Counted from the first letter of the stretch, positions 44,334 to 53,611 are shown. The stretch is 64,000 bases of DNA from Acetomicrobium sp. S15 = DSM 107314 (GCF_016125955.1 NZ_JADEVE010000415.1:62001-126000), one strand, 5' to 3'. Numbers and translations: made by a program. The notes: generated by a model from the sequence alone, not told the origin.

Positions 44334-44338
44334 TAAAT

Positions 44339-45001
44339 TCACCTCCCCAGACACAGGATGTCGACAAAAATGTGCGGCGTAACTATGCACTCCGGGTCCA
44401 ATGACCCCGTCGGGACTATTTCGTCTACTTCTGCGATAGTAACAACGGCGCCCATAGCCATGAGAGGGTTAAAGTTCCTGGCCGTCTTGTAATAAACGAG
44501 GTTGCCCAGCTCGTCCGATTTGTGGGCCTTTATCAGGGAAAAATCGGCTCCTATGGCTTCTTGTAGCACGCATTCTTTGCCGTTAAAGGTTTTGGTTTCT
44601 TTGCCTTTGGCCAACTCTGTCCCTACGCCTGTGGGGGTGTAAAAAGCGGGTATCCCAACTCCTGCGGCGCGGATGGCCTCGGCCATGGTTCCTTGAGGGA
44701 TGAGAGTGACCTCAATTTCGCCGTTGTTAAAGGCTTCCGCCACTTCCGGGTTCCAGTTGAAGTAAGACCCGATGACGCCTTTGACCTGTTTATTCCTGAG
44801 CAGCTTGCCCAACCCTATGCCGGGGGAACCCAAGTCGTTGCTTATTATCGTTAAATCTCTCGCGCCGCTTTCCGTGAGGGCTTCGATCAACATGTTTGGA
44901 ACCCCTGCATTCCCGAACCCTCCGACCATAATGCGAGCGCCCGGTTTTATGAGTGAAATCGCTTCCTTTATCGATTTCAGTTTTTTGCAATCAATCGGCA
45001 C
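44339..45001 (-). CDS. 3-oxoacid CoA-transferase, subunit A
   Basis: The 220-residue alpha subunit begins with a helix and IMVGGFGNAGVPNMLIEAL, then LTIISNDLGSPGIGLGKLL and GSYFNWNPEVAEAFNNGEIEV, typical of AtoD/CtfA/ScoA. It starts with GTG 45001 behind GAGGAGGCGG and ends 5 bases before subunit B. The specificity (acetate, butyrate, succinyl) cannot be told. Confidence 0.92.
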   Translation of the reverse strand: MPIDCKKLKSIKEAISLIKPGARIMVGGFGNAGVPNMLIEALTESGARDLTIISNDLGSPGIGLGKLLRNKQVKGVIGSYFNWNPEVAEAFNNGEIEVTLIPQGTMAEAIRAAGVGIPAFYTPTGVGTELAKGKETKTFNGKECVLQEAIGADFSLIKAHKSDELGNLVYYKTARNFNPLMAMGAVVTIAEVDEIVPTGSLDPECIVTPHIFVDILCLGR

Positions 45002-45032
45002 AGCTTACCGCCTCCTCTTGCGCGTTTTTATG

Positions 45033-46244
45033 CTAAAGCATCAGATTTTCGTATATAGTGGCCATCCCTTGTCCGCCGGCAATGCAGATAGCGGCAAGAC
45101 CGAGTTTGGCTTTTCTTTTGACCATCTCGTGGAGGAGTGTCGCCGTGATCCTGGCGCCAGAGCAACCGAGGGGATGCCCCAAGGCGATAGCCCCGCCGTT
45201 TACGTTTACGATCTCCGGATCGAAGGGCAACTCTCTGAGCACAGCCAAGCTTTGGGCGGCGAAGGCCTCGTTTAACTCTACGATGTCAATGTCATCCAGA
45301 CGCAACCCTGCTCGCTTCAAGGCGTCTTTCGTTGCGGGGACGGGCCCAATCCCCATGATGCGAGGGTCAACCGCCGCTATGCCTATGGAAACTAATCGAG
45401 CTATGGGCTTCAGGCCAAACTCTTTCGCTTTCCTTTCGGAAGTGAGTAGAAGTGCGGCAGCACCGTCGTTGCGGCTTGAGCTGTTTCCCGCCGTCACCGT
45501 GCCGTCTTTCTTAAAGGCCGGTTTGAGAGCAGTGAGCTTTTCGAGGTTTGTGTCGCGCCTCGGCCCCTCGTCTACGTCGACTGTGATGGGTGCCCCCTTG
45601 CTTTTAGCGATGGTTATTTGGACGATTTCCTCTGCGAATCTTCCGGCGTCAATAGCCCTGATCGCCCTCATGTGGCTCCTGTAGGCGAACTCGTCTTGTT
45701 CCTTTCGCGAGATCGCATACATCTCTGCCAGGTTTTCAGCGGTCTCTCCCATAGTGAAGCGCCCATAGGTTTCTTCCGGTTGGGATTTAGGCTGGCTTTC
45801 CGTGTTGGGGTCGACGAGCTCTCCGTTGCCTGCCACATAACCGAACCTGCATTTGCGAAGGTAATAAGGGGCTGTACTCATGCTTTCAACGCCGCCCGCA
45901 ATGATGACGTCTGTGTATTCGGCTTGGATCTGCCAGGCAGCGCTTGCTATGGCCTGCATTCCGGAGCCGCATTGTCTGTGGACCGAATAGGCCGGAAGGT
46001 TTTCTGGCAAGCCGGCTTTGAGTGACGCTACGCGGGCTATGTTGGGAGCGTCGGTGGTGGGCTTGGCCTGGCCTATGATGACCTCGTCAATTGTTTCTTC
46101 GTTCAATCCGGTAGAAGACGCGACTTCCCTGATTACGGGCACCAACAAATCTTCCGGCAAAACGTCTTTGAAACACCCACCCATTTTCCCTACGGGAGTG
46201 CGTTTAGCTGCTATTACCACGACTTGCTCCAATCCTTTACCCAC
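45033..46244 (-). CDS. Acetyl-CoA acetyltransferase (thiolase)
   Basis: The 403-residue thiolase has the acyl-accepting Cys in VHRQCGSGMQAIASA near residue 90, the Asn/His region GGAIALGHPLGCSGAR near 350 and CIAGGQGMATIYE at the C-terminus. It condenses or cleaves acetyl-CoA and acetoacetyl-CoA. GTG 46244 is used; TTG 46232 is also possible. It leads the minus-strand operon with CoA-transferase A and B. Confidence 0.94.
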   Translation of the reverse strand: MGKGLEQVVVIAAKRTPVGKMGGCFKDVLPEDLLVPVIREVASSTGLNEETIDEVIIGQAKPTTDAPNIARVASLKAGLPENLPAYSVHRQCGSGMQAIASAAWQIQAEYTDVIIAGGVESMSTAPYYLRKCRFGYVAGNGELVDPNTESQPKSQPEETYGRFTMGETAENLAEMYAISRKEQDEFAYRSHMRAIRAIDAGRFAEEIVQITIAKSKGAPITVDVDEGPRRDTNLEKLTALKPAFKKDGTVTAGNSSSRNDGAAALLLTSERKAKEFGLKPIARLVSIGIAAVDPRIMGIGPVPATKDALKRAGLRLDDIDIVELNEAFAAQSLAVLRELPFDPEIVNVNGGAIALGHPLGCSGARITATLLHEMVKRKAKLGLAAICIAGGQGMATIYENLML

Positions 46245-46276
46245 CCTTCTGTCTTGTGATGCAATTTACGCGTCAA

Positions 46277-46305
46277 AATATATCACGATGCAAAAATTGT
46301 GTCAA
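46277..46305 (-). promoter_or_regulatory. Strong promoter of the thiolase operon
   Basis: On the minus strand a perfect TTGACA (46305-46300) is 17 bases from TATATT (46282-46277). It starts transcription about 25 bases before the thiolase gene. Confidence 0.78.
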
Positions 46306-46315
46306 TAGGGTTGGC

Positions 46316-46344
46316 TTGACATGGTTGAGATCATGCGTCATGAT
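46316..46344 (+). promoter_or_regulatory. Putative divergent promoter of the response-regulator unit
   Basis: TTGACA at 46316-46321 and CATGAT at 46339-46344, 17 bases apart. Its -35 lies only 11 bases from the -35 of the thiolase promoter on the other strand, so the two could be regulated by a shared protein. Confidence 0.55.
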
Positions 46345-46400
46345 GCTGTAAGCGTTCTTCTGATAAAAACTGGGCTGGTATGCTGGAGGAGGGGAGAGCC

Positions 46401-46763
46401 TTGGCGCGCATCCTGATCGCCGACGATGCGCCGATAGCCAGGGCGATGCTCAGGAGGCTCTTGGAGCAGATGGGGCATTGCGTGGTGGGGGAAGCCGAAA
46501 ACGGCAAAAAAGCCGTGGAGCGGTATATGGCGTTACATCCGGACTTGGTGGTCTTAGATATAACAATGCCCGTGATGAACGGCATCGATGCCCTCCGTGC
46601 GATACGCCGCTTCGACCCGAAGGCCAAGGCCATAGTAGTTAGCGCCTTAGGGCACAGCAGGAGCATAAAAGAGGCGATAGATGCTGGGGTCATCGAGTTC
46701 GTCTTGAAACCCTACGAGCCGGATCGGGTGACCCGGGCGGTCAATCGAGCGCTCGCATCTTGA
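46401..46763 (+). CDS. Single-domain response regulator (CheY-like)
   Basis: The 120-residue receiver domain has the acidic pair in ILIADDAPIARAMLRRLLEQ, the phosphorylated Asp in VVLDITMPVMNG, the Ser/Thr position in AIVVSALG and Lys in FVLKPYEPDRV. It has no output domain. TTG 46401 follows GGAGGAGGGGAG. No histidine kinase gene is near. A role in chemotaxis or in another phosphorelay is possible. Confidence 0.88.
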   Translation: MARILIADDAPIARAMLRRLLEQMGHCVVGEAENGKKAVERYMALHPDLVVLDITMPVMNGIDALRAIRRFDPKAKAIVVSALGHSRSIKEAIDAGVIEFVLKPYEPDRVTRAVNRALAS

Positions 46764-46825
46764 CAAAAGCCTTCAGTTAAGATCTGACGCGGATATCTCC
46801 TTGAAGTCGTGACGGAGGTGGTTTT

Positions 46826-48379
46826 GTGTCCTCGTGGCAGTGCGCACTTCTGCTATTGGGAGGGCTTGGGGTCTTCCTTCACGGTATGGAATACTCTGCA
46901 TCTTCCTTCCGAGAAAGCCTCGGCGACAGGACGAGGCGCCTTTTGGCTTCATTGGGAGAGAGGAAATCCTTGTCGTTTCTATTCGGCATCCTCTTGTCGA
47001 TCTTATCTCAGAGCAGCACTGTGGCCATCTCGTTTGCCGTCGGGCTCGTCGATTCGGGCCTGCTATCGCTTTCGGGTGCTTTGGTGGCGATGATGGGTTC
47101 AAGCGTGGGGAATGCCTTTATCGTACTGTTCTTGAGCCTGGGGATCGTGAAGTATGCGCCTGCTCTTTTGGTCGCATCTGTGTTGGCCGCCCGATCTGGC
47201 AATCGTGAAGTTCAAAGGTGGAGCAGGCCTCTCGGGGGCATCGCGCTGGTACTGACCGGCATGTTCCTCATAAGGCTTGGGGTGCATCCGCTGATATCGG
47301 AACCATCGGCGCGGGGACTTTTGCTCTTCTTTTCAAGTCAACCGATCCTCATGGGAGCCGCTGTCTTTATCCTTACAGCGATACTTCAGAGTAGCACTGC
47401 CGTAATGGCCATGGGTGTAGCGCTTGCGGCGTCCGGCCTTTTGCCTCTGAAGGCGGCGTTTCCGTTGGTGCTCGGGGCATACCTCGGGTCGTCGATCACG
47501 GTGATGCTCGTCGGGATGGGGAAGAGGAGGCGTGCGCGCAGTGTCGCTTGGGGCACGTTCATTTACAGGCTTTTGGGCGTGGTTATAGCTTTGCCGTTGG
47601 GAAAGCTTTATCTGGGCTTGGCGCAACGGCTTTCCCCTTTCATACTATACGAGATGGTATATGTTCAGATGGCCGTGGCTTTGGTGAACGCGGCGTTGCT
47701 TTTGCCGTTCGCGAACCTTTTGAGCTCTCTTTGTCTCGGCCTGGTCCCGGTGAAAGAAGAGCCGGGCGAGCCGATTTACCTCGACGAGAGCCTGCTGTCT
47801 TTTTCGGACGTTGCCCTCGCCTTGCTTTCGCGGGAGACCGTTCGAGCAGCCAATTACCTCGAGGAGTTATTGCAGGCTCTCCTGTGCGGCGGCGAATCGG
47901 ATCGCGCTAATAGGATTCGGGAATCCTTAGGGGATCTGTTGGAGGCATGCCTGCGTTATCTTTCCTCGATGACGGTACCTTTAGAAGATGAGCGCCTGCG
48001 GAGGGAATATATGAGCGTATCTTATTCCCTGGCCGTGCTCAAGGAGATGGCAGATATCATTACGAGCAGGCTGTGGCCGGTGGCCCATGCGCTTCAGGGG
48101 TGCGATCGCTTGGTGGCGGCGTTATTAGAGACGCTGCGCGATGCGTTAGGTGCTTTTGCCTTGGGCGAAGAGGATTTCGTCCGTAAGGCGAAAGCCTCCT
48201 ACGAACGGTATATGGAAGAGGAACGCACGCTGCGTTCGACGCTCGTCGGTGCGGCCAATGGCGCACACGGGATGAAGAGGTTGAGCGCGATCATGACCTT
48301 GAGCGGCATAGCCAGAATGGCGTCTGAGCTCGCCGGCGGCGTGATTATGGTAGAAGGCCGAGAACGGGCGAGCGAGTGA
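46826..48379 (+). CDS. Na+/Pi cotransporter family protein with C-terminal PhoU-like domain
   Basis: The 517-residue protein has the duplicated NptA core, each half with a QSSTV-type motif (LSILSQSSTVAIS near residue 60 and TAILQSSTAVMAMGVAL near 190), then a soluble C-terminal helical part from about residue 325 resembling PhoU. It likely takes up phosphate with sodium. GTG 46826 has GGAGGTGG at 46812-46819. phoU follows 12 bases later. Confidence 0.9.
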   Translation: MSSWQCALLLLGGLGVFLHGMEYSASSFRESLGDRTRRLLASLGERKSLSFLFGILLSILSQSSTVAISFAVGLVDSGLLSLSGALVAMMGSSVGNAFIVLFLSLGIVKYAPALLVASVLAARSGNREVQRWSRPLGGIALVLTGMFLIRLGVHPLISEPSARGLLLFFSSQPILMGAAVFILTAILQSSTAVMAMGVALAASGLLPLKAAFPLVLGAYLGSSITVMLVGMGKRRRARSVAWGTFIYRLLGVVIALPLGKLYLGLAQRLSPFILYEMVYVQMAVALVNAALLLPFANLLSSLCLGLVPVKEEPGEPIYLDESLLSFSDVALALLSRETVRAANYLEELLQALLCGGESDRANRIRESLGDLLEACLRYLSSMTVPLEDERLRREYMSVSYSLAVLKEMADIITSRLWPVAHALQGCDRLVAALLETLRDALGAFALGEEDFVRKAKASYERYMEEERTLRSTLVGAANGAHGMKRLSAIMTLSGIARMASELAGGVIMVEGRERASE

Positions 48380-48391
48380 GGAGGAGGAAGG

Positions 48392-49108
48392 ATGTTTCGA
48401 AGAGAAAAAGCGCAACAAGCGAGACTTTTTAAGGAGGATCGAGACCGCCTGTTCAAGCTCCTTTCGGAAATGGTCGAAGTCGCCCAGAGGGCGCTCGATA
48501 AAGCCATGCGGGCTCTTCTTGAGCATAGCGACGACTTGGCGTTGGAGGTCATTAGGGTGGATGAGGAAAAGGTGGATCTGCTAGAGATTGAAATAGAGCG
48601 GGAATGCCTTCGCCTCATAGCCATGCGCCAACCTGTGCGGGAGGAGCTGCGCTTCGTCTTCTCCGTCCTCAAGATAATAACGGACCTCGAGCGCATAGGC
48701 GACCAGGCTGTGAATATCGCCCAGAGGACGCTCGATTTGAATAGAGAAGGGCTTTTGAAACCGTTGGTGGACATCCCCAAGATGGCCGAGATCTGTCAGG
48801 AGATGATTTCGGGGGCGATCCGGTCCATGGTCGAAATGGATGCAGAGCTGGCAAAGGCCGTCTCCTTGAAAGATGAAAAGGTGGATGCCTTAAACCATGC
48901 TATATTGGCCGAGCTCGTGGAGATCGCTGGACGCACTCACATCAGTGATCCGCTTTCGATAAAGAAGGCCACGGACCTCATGTTGGTGGCCCGTCATCTC
49001 GAAAGGGTCGGAGACCACGCGTCAAACATCGCGGAGCGCTCCTTCTTTTTCATAACCGGCAAACGCATAAAAGAAGAACTCGCTGCAGGAAAAGGGCAGA
49101 GCTCTTGA
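48392..49108 (+). CDS. phoU: PhoU family phosphate regulator
   Basis: The 238-residue protein consists of two PhoU three-helix repeats; VIRVDEEKVDLLEIEIERECLRL and ITDLERIGDQAVNIAQRT in the first, SLKDEKVDALNHAILAELVE and VARHLERVGDHASNIAERS in the second, with the metal-binding E-R-x-G-D motifs. It probably controls the adjacent phosphate transporter. ATG 48392 with GAGGAGGAAGG. It converges with livF of system 2, with 6 bases between. Confidence 0.92.
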   Translation: MFRREKAQQARLFKEDRDRLFKLLSEMVEVAQRALDKAMRALLEHSDDLALEVIRVDEEKVDLLEIEIERECLRLIAMRQPVREELRFVFSVLKIITDLERIGDQAVNIAQRTLDLNREGLLKPLVDIPKMAEICQEMISGAIRSMVEMDAELAKAVSLKDEKVDALNHAILAELVEIAGRTHISDPLSIKKATDLMLVARHLERVGDHASNIAERSFFFITGKRIKEELAAGKGQSS

Positions 49109-49114
49109 TGTGCT

Positions 49115-49861
49115 TTATCTTTGTTCTACGCCGGCACCGAGGTATATCGCCCTCACTTGGTCGCTCTTCAATAGCTCGCTTGAAGGTCCTGAAAGTACGA
49201 TCTCGCCCGTTTCCAGCACGTAGGCCTTGTGGGAGGCCTTGAGCGCCATGCGAGCGTTTTGTTCAACTACCATGATCGAGGTGCCTTGGGCATTTATCAT
49301 CTTTATTATATTGAAAACCTCTTTTACCAAATACGGGGCAAGGCCCAGCGATGGCTCGTCCAAGAGTAAAAGTTTGGGCCGAGCCATCAACCCCCGGCCC
49401 ACTGCGAGCATCTGCTGCTCGCCGCCGCTCAAGCTCCACCCTAACTGATTTTTCCTCTCCTTCAATCTGGGAAATAGGGAAAAGACCCTTTCTATATCTT
49501 CTTCTATTTCCTTCAATACCTCCTTTTTAGGTTTGCCTGAGTTGAACCTGCTTACGGCTCCTATCCTGAGGTTGTCCAAAACGCTGAAGGCCGGAAAGAT
49601 CATCCTGCCTTCCGGAACGTGAGCTATCCCCAGGCTTACGATATTTTCTGGAGGGAGGCCGTCGATCCTACGCCCCATGAAGGATATGCTCCCGGAAGCT
49701 GGCTTGAGGAGTCCGGATATGGTCTTCAAGAGCGTGCTCTTTCCTGCGCCGTTTGACCCTATGAGCGATGTGATCTCTCCTTCGTTTACCTCAAGAGAAA
49801 CGCCTTTGAGCGCCTGGACGGATCCATAATATACATCTATCGAGTTAACCTGCAATAACAT
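49115..49861 (-). CDS. livF: Branched-chain amino acid ABC transporter ATPase LivF (system 2)
   Basis: The 248-residue ATPase has IDVYYGSVQALKGVSLEV, Walker A GSNGAGKSTLLK, PEGRMIFPAFSVLDNL, signature LSGGEQQMLAVGRGL and Walker B LLLLDEPSLGL. It ends the second Liv operon and overlaps livG by 17 bases. It is a different copy from the system 1 LivF. Confidence 0.94.
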   Translation of the reverse strand: MLLQVNSIDVYYGSVQALKGVSLEVNEGEITSLIGSNGAGKSTLLKTISGLLKPASGSISFMGRRIDGLPPENIVSLGIAHVPEGRMIFPAFSVLDNLRIGAVSRFNSGKPKKEVLKEIEEDIERVFSLFPRLKERKNQLGWSLSGGEQQMLAVGRGLMARPKLLLLDEPSLGLAPYLVKEVFNIIKMINAQGTSIMVVEQNARMALKASHKAYVLETGEIVLSGPSSELLKSDQVRAIYLGAGVEQR

Positions 49862-50630
49862 CCTCCGGCTCCTCCTCCCCCAGATAAGCCTCTATCACCT
49901 CTGGGTTGGTCTGGATTTCCTGCGGATTTCCTTCGGCTATCTTCCTGCCAAAATTTAAAACCGTGATCCTGTCGCACACTTCCATCACAACTCGCATGTT
50001 GTGCTCTATGAGGATAACCGTGATGCCAGTGTCGCGAATTTTCCGCGTGAGTTCGATCATCCACTCTTTCTCTGCGGGGTTCATGCCGGTAGCCGGCTCG
50101 TCCAAGAGGATGATTTGGGGTTCGAGCGCTAGCCCCCTCGCGATCTCCAACAGCCTCCGCTCGCCGTGAGGGAGGGCTCCGGCTGCAAAATCTGCCCCTC
50201 GCTTTAGCCCTACGAACTTCATTATCTCGAGGGCCTTCTTGCGGCAGCTCTCTTCTTCGAGTTTGGTCATCTTGTGTCTGAACAGGGTATGGTGTAGCTC
50301 GGATTTTGTCCTCGCGTGCATGCCTACCATTATGTTGTCCAGGATCGAAAGGCGCGGGAATAGTCTATTATTTTGAAAGGTTCTGGCTATCCCCCTTTCT
50401 GCCCTCTCATGGGGGGGAAGTTTAGATACTGATTCGCCGTTTAGAAGGATATCTCCGCCGTCGAGCGGATAAACGCCGCTTATGAGGTTTAAGAGCGTGC
50501 TCTTGCCGCTCCCGTTGGGGCCTATGAGGCCGCGAATCTCCCCCCTGTTCACCTGTAGGTCCACGCTATCGACGGCTACGAGTCCACCGAAGCGTTTCGT
50601 TATCGCCTTAGTCTCCAATATGTGCGTCAA
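49845..50630 (-). CDS. livG: Branched-chain amino acid ABC transporter ATPase LivG (system 2)
   Basis: The 261-residue ATPase has KRFGGLVAVDSVDLQV, Walker A GPNGSGKSTLLN, ARTFQNNRLFPRLS, signature-region LPHGERRLLEIARGL and Walker B IILLDEPATGMNP, then ILIEHNMRVVMEVCDRI. TTG 50630 has AGGAGGAAG before it. Here LivG is a separate gene, unlike system 1. Confidence 0.94.
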   Translation of the reverse strand: MTHILETKAITKRFGGLVAVDSVDLQVNRGEIRGLIGPNGSGKSTLLNLISGVYPLDGGDILLNGESVSKLPPHERAERGIARTFQNNRLFPRLSILDNIMVGMHARTKSELHHTLFRHKMTKLEEESCRKKALEIMKFVGLKRGADFAAGALPHGERRLLEIARGLALEPQIILLDEPATGMNPAEKEWMIELTRKIRDTGITVILIEHNMRVVMEVCDRITVLNFGRKIAEGNPQEIQTNPEVIEAYLGEEEPEDVIAG

Positions 50631-50645
50631 CGTCGCTTCCTCCTT

Positions 50646-51629
50646 TCAGCCCGTGCTGCCGTTTTTCTTGGCGGAGGAAAACAGCGCAGCCAGCCTGCGC
50701 CAGTACGGCTGCGTCAAGCCTACCAGGCCGGTGGGCATGTAAACTGCCATGACCACCACGGCGGCGCCGTAGATGATGGCGTTGTATTCCTGCATGAAGC
50801 GCAGCCATTCCGGTATGACCGTGAGCAATGTGGCCCCCACCACGGGGCCCGCGATTAAACCTGAACCGCCGATCATGAGCATGCACAACACGGTGACCGC
50901 TTCCTCGAAGGTAAATATGTCCGGGCTTATGTATCCCACCAGGTGGGCGTAAAGGGCCCCTCCCAAGCCGCCGTAGAAGGCGCTGATCGTGAAGGCCAGG
51001 ACTTTATACTTGAATACGTTCACTCCCATGACCTCTGCCGCCAGGTCGTCTTCCCTTATGGCTTGCATGGCTCTTCCAACCCTCGAGTTTTTGATGACTG
51101 CCGTGAGCCAGATCAACAGAAAACATGATATTAAAGTTATGTAATAAAATTTATGCATCGTGTCGAAGCGAAGCGGACCTATCGTCGGTTTAGGTATTCC
51201 GGGTAAGCCGTCCGCTCCGCGGGTGAGGCTCGTCCAATTCTCCAAGATCAGCCTGGTTATGTGGACAAAGCCTATGGTGGTTACGGCGAGGTAGAATTTC
51301 TTGAGCTTCCTCAGGCTCGGCAAACCCAAGAGGAACCCCACGGCTGCCGTTAAAAGGGCCGCTGCCGGAACGGTGAGGAGGAAGGGGAAACCGTGCTCTA
51401 CGGCCAACAAGCCGGCCGTGTAAGACCCTATGCCCCAAAATGCTGCCTGCGTGAACGACATGAGCCCTGTAAAACCGAGGATCACGTTAAGTCCGGCGGC
51501 CAGGATCATGTATATGCCGCCCAAGTTTATGACCGTCATTTGATAGTTCGACGGTATGAACTTGGGGAGGAAAAGCAGGATCACCCCCGCCACTACCAGT
51601 GTAATGGTTTTGGCATTTTTAGGCGCCAT
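50646..51629 (-). CDS. livM: Branched-chain amino acid ABC transporter permease LivM (system 2)
   Basis: The 327-residue permease has about nine helices: INLGGIYMILAAGLNVILGFTGLMSFTQAAFW near the N-terminus, GADGLPGIP, and RAMQAIREDDLAAEVMGVNVFKYK. ATG 51629 is chosen, since the open frame before it lies in the livH gene; AGAAGGTG is the ribosome site. Confidence 0.93.
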   Translation of the reverse strand: MAPKNAKTITLVVAGVILLFLPKFIPSNYQMTVINLGGIYMILAAGLNVILGFTGLMSFTQAAFWGIGSYTAGLLAVEHGFPFLLTVPAAALLTAAVGFLLGLPSLRKLKKFYLAVTTIGFVHITRLILENWTSLTRGADGLPGIPKPTIGPLRFDTMHKFYYITLISCFLLIWLTAVIKNSRVGRAMQAIREDDLAAEVMGVNVFKYKVLAFTISAFYGGLGGALYAHLVGYISPDIFTFEEAVTVLCMLMIGGSGLIAGPVVGATLLTVIPEWLRFMQEYNAIIYGAAVVVMAVYMPTGLVGLTQPYWRRLAALFSSAKKNGSTG

Positions 51630-51634
51630 GAGCC

Positions 51635-52507
51635 TTACACCTTCTCCGATATGGGTTCGCCGAAGATGCCTTGTGGCCTGAAGAGGAGAAAGAGGATGAG
51701 TAGGCCGAAGGCCCATGCATCCCTATAAGCCGACGAGATGAAGTAAGCTCCGAAGGTCTCCACCAACCCCACAAATATGCCGCCGACCACAGCGCCAGGG
51801 ACGCTGCCGAAACCGCCGACTACGGAAGCGGCGAAGGCTTTGGAGAGTATCTGAGCTATACCGGGCGACACGAAGAATATAGGCCCGGCGAATATGCCGG
51901 CTATCGCCGCCAATGCGGTGCTGTACATAAACGTGAATGTGATCATGCGGCTAACCTTTATCCCCATGAGGGCGGCAGTGTCTTGGTGTTGCGCCACGGC
52001 CTGCATCTTCTTGCCGAGCCACGTCTTGTTGAAGAAGTACGCCTGGAAGAACAGCAGGGCCACGGCCATCAGCGCTATGGCTATATTTTGGAGTGGTATG
52101 GAAGTCCCGAGTATCGTAATTGTGCCGCTTCCGGCGATGGGCGGCAGAAATTTGGGATATGTCCCCCATATGACATAGACGCCGTTGTTCAGGAAGACGC
52201 TCACGCCTATGGTGCTTATCACGACCGGGATGATCCCGGCATATCGCAGCGGGTAGTATGCCACCCGCTGAAAGATGGCCCCCACTCCGGCCATTATGAT
52301 AACGGCGGCGATGATGGCCCCTATCATGGGAAGCTTCAACGTCTCGAGGCAGCTCGTGGCGACGTAGGCCCCGAGCATGACCAGCGAGCCCTGAGCGAAG
52401 TTTACCACCCCAGCCGCCCTGTATATGAGGACGATCCCCATGGCAGATAAGGCATAGACGAAACCCATCGCCACGCCACCCGTCGCTAACTGCAATATCG
52501 TGATCAT
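51635..52507 (-). CDS. livH: Branched-chain amino acid ABC transporter permease LivH (system 2)
   Basis: The 290-residue permease has LATGGVAMGFVYALSAMGIVLIYRAAGVVNFAQGSLVML, and QHQDTAALMGIKVSRMI, the coupling helix, then AFAASVVGGFGSVPGAVVGG. ATG 52507 is likely; GTG 52519 is also possible. It is 15 bases after the LDH2-family gene. Confidence 0.93.
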   Translation of the reverse strand: MITILQLATGGVAMGFVYALSAMGIVLIYRAAGVVNFAQGSLVMLGAYVATSCLETLKLPMIGAIIAAVIIMAGVGAIFQRVAYYPLRYAGIIPVVISTIGVSVFLNNGVYVIWGTYPKFLPPIAGSGTITILGTSIPLQNIAIALMAVALLFFQAYFFNKTWLGKKMQAVAQHQDTAALMGIKVSRMITFTFMYSTALAAIAGIFAGPIFFVSPGIAQILSKAFAASVVGGFGSVPGAVVGGIFVGLVETFGAYFISSAYRDAWAFGLLILFLLFRPQGIFGEPISEKV

Positions 52508-52521
52508 CTCTGTGCGCACCC

Positions 52522-53586
52522 TTATGTCGTCAGTGGTTTTACGCCGAACCTTCGGCCAAGCTCTTCCAATTCCGAAAAGAGCGATTCGGGGAGCGGTATT
52601 CCCTCCTCGAGCCGCTTGGCCTCTTCCCTGAACTCCGGTTCGCCAGGCAGGAGGATTTCTTCGAAATTCGCCGCGGGTTTTGACGACTTGAGCCCTCCGA
52701 TAAATTCGGCCATCCTGGATTTAAACTCGCCGATGGGCATGAACTTTTCGACGTTTAGAGCGCCTATAAAGTGACCCGAGCGCGTCGGCGACTCCGGATT
52801 TTCGTACATGCTCTTCACTCTTTGAGTGAAGCCTGAGCCGGTGAGGATGCCCGACAGGACCTCTATGGCGATGGCTATGGCCGAACCTTTGTGCCCTCCG
52901 AATGGAAGGATAACGCCGCCCGGCCTGGCCTTGTTCGGGTCCGTCACAGGGTGGCCGTCCTTCAATACCCAGCCCTCAGGGATGGATTCACCCTTAGCCG
53001 CGGCCATAAAGACCTTGCCCCAGGCTACAACGCTGGTGGCCATGTCGGCCACTATCGGAAATTCTCCGCTCGATGGTATGGCTATTGCGAAAGGGTTATT
53101 GCCTATGACCGGCTCCGAACCTCCCCATATGGCCATCGTAGGCGTGGTGTTGCTCATCGAGATGCCGATCATGTCATGCCTCGCAGCCTTGAGGGCCCAA
53201 TAGGCCGCTGCACCGAAGTGCCCGCTGTTTCTCACCCCCACAAAACCTGCGCCGGTCTTTTTCGCTTTATCTATAGCAAGTTCAGCCGCTTCATTGGAAG
53301 GTATTTGCCCAAGGGCATTGTCCCCGTCCAGCACCGCTACGGAATCTGCATCGCACACGACCTTCACGTCGGGTTGCGCCTTGGCTCCGCCCATGACTAT
53401 CTGCTTCACATACGGAGAAAGCCTGATTACTCCGTGGGAATCCACGCCTCGTAGGTTGGCCGAAACCAGCGATTCGCTCACCACCGACGCGTCTTTCGGC
53501 CTTAATCCTACCTTTACTAAAACTTCCTCGCAAAAAGATTTTAGAGCTGCTGCCTTTACGGTGACAGCCTTTGCACCTTCGGTCAA
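52522..53586 (-). CDS. Malate/L-lactate/ureidoglycolate dehydrogenase (LDH2 family)
   Basis: A 354-residue NAD(P)-dependent oxidoreductase of the type found in AllD, YbiC and ComC: SLVSANLRGVDSHGVIRLSPYV near residue 40, GFVGVRNSGHFGAAAYWALKAA near 120, GNNPFAIAIPS and GGHKGSAIAIAIEVLSGILTG. It reduces 2-oxo acids or oxidises 2-hydroxy acids. Its gene sits inside a Liv operon, which suggests that the imported substrate could be a hydroxy or oxo acid, or a reduced amino acid such as proline-type imino compounds. TTG 53586 with TAGGAGGCGAAGG. Confidence 0.88.
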   Translation of the reverse strand: MTEGAKAVTVKAAALKSFCEEVLVKVGLRPKDASVVSESLVSANLRGVDSHGVIRLSPYVKQIVMGGAKAQPDVKVVCDADSVAVLDGDNALGQIPSNEAAELAIDKAKKTGAGFVGVRNSGHFGAAAYWALKAARHDMIGISMSNTTPTMAIWGGSEPVIGNNPFAIAIPSSGEFPIVADMATSVVAWGKVFMAAAKGESIPEGWVLKDGHPVTDPNKARPGGVILPFGGHKGSAIAIAIEVLSGILTGSGFTQRVKSMYENPESPTRSGHFIGALNVEKFMPIGEFKSRMAEFIGGLKSSKPAANFEEILLPGEPEFREEAKRLEEGIPLPESLFSELEELGRRFGVKPLTT

Positions 53587-53611
53587 CGCCTTCGCCTCCT
53601 ATGGTCTATAG

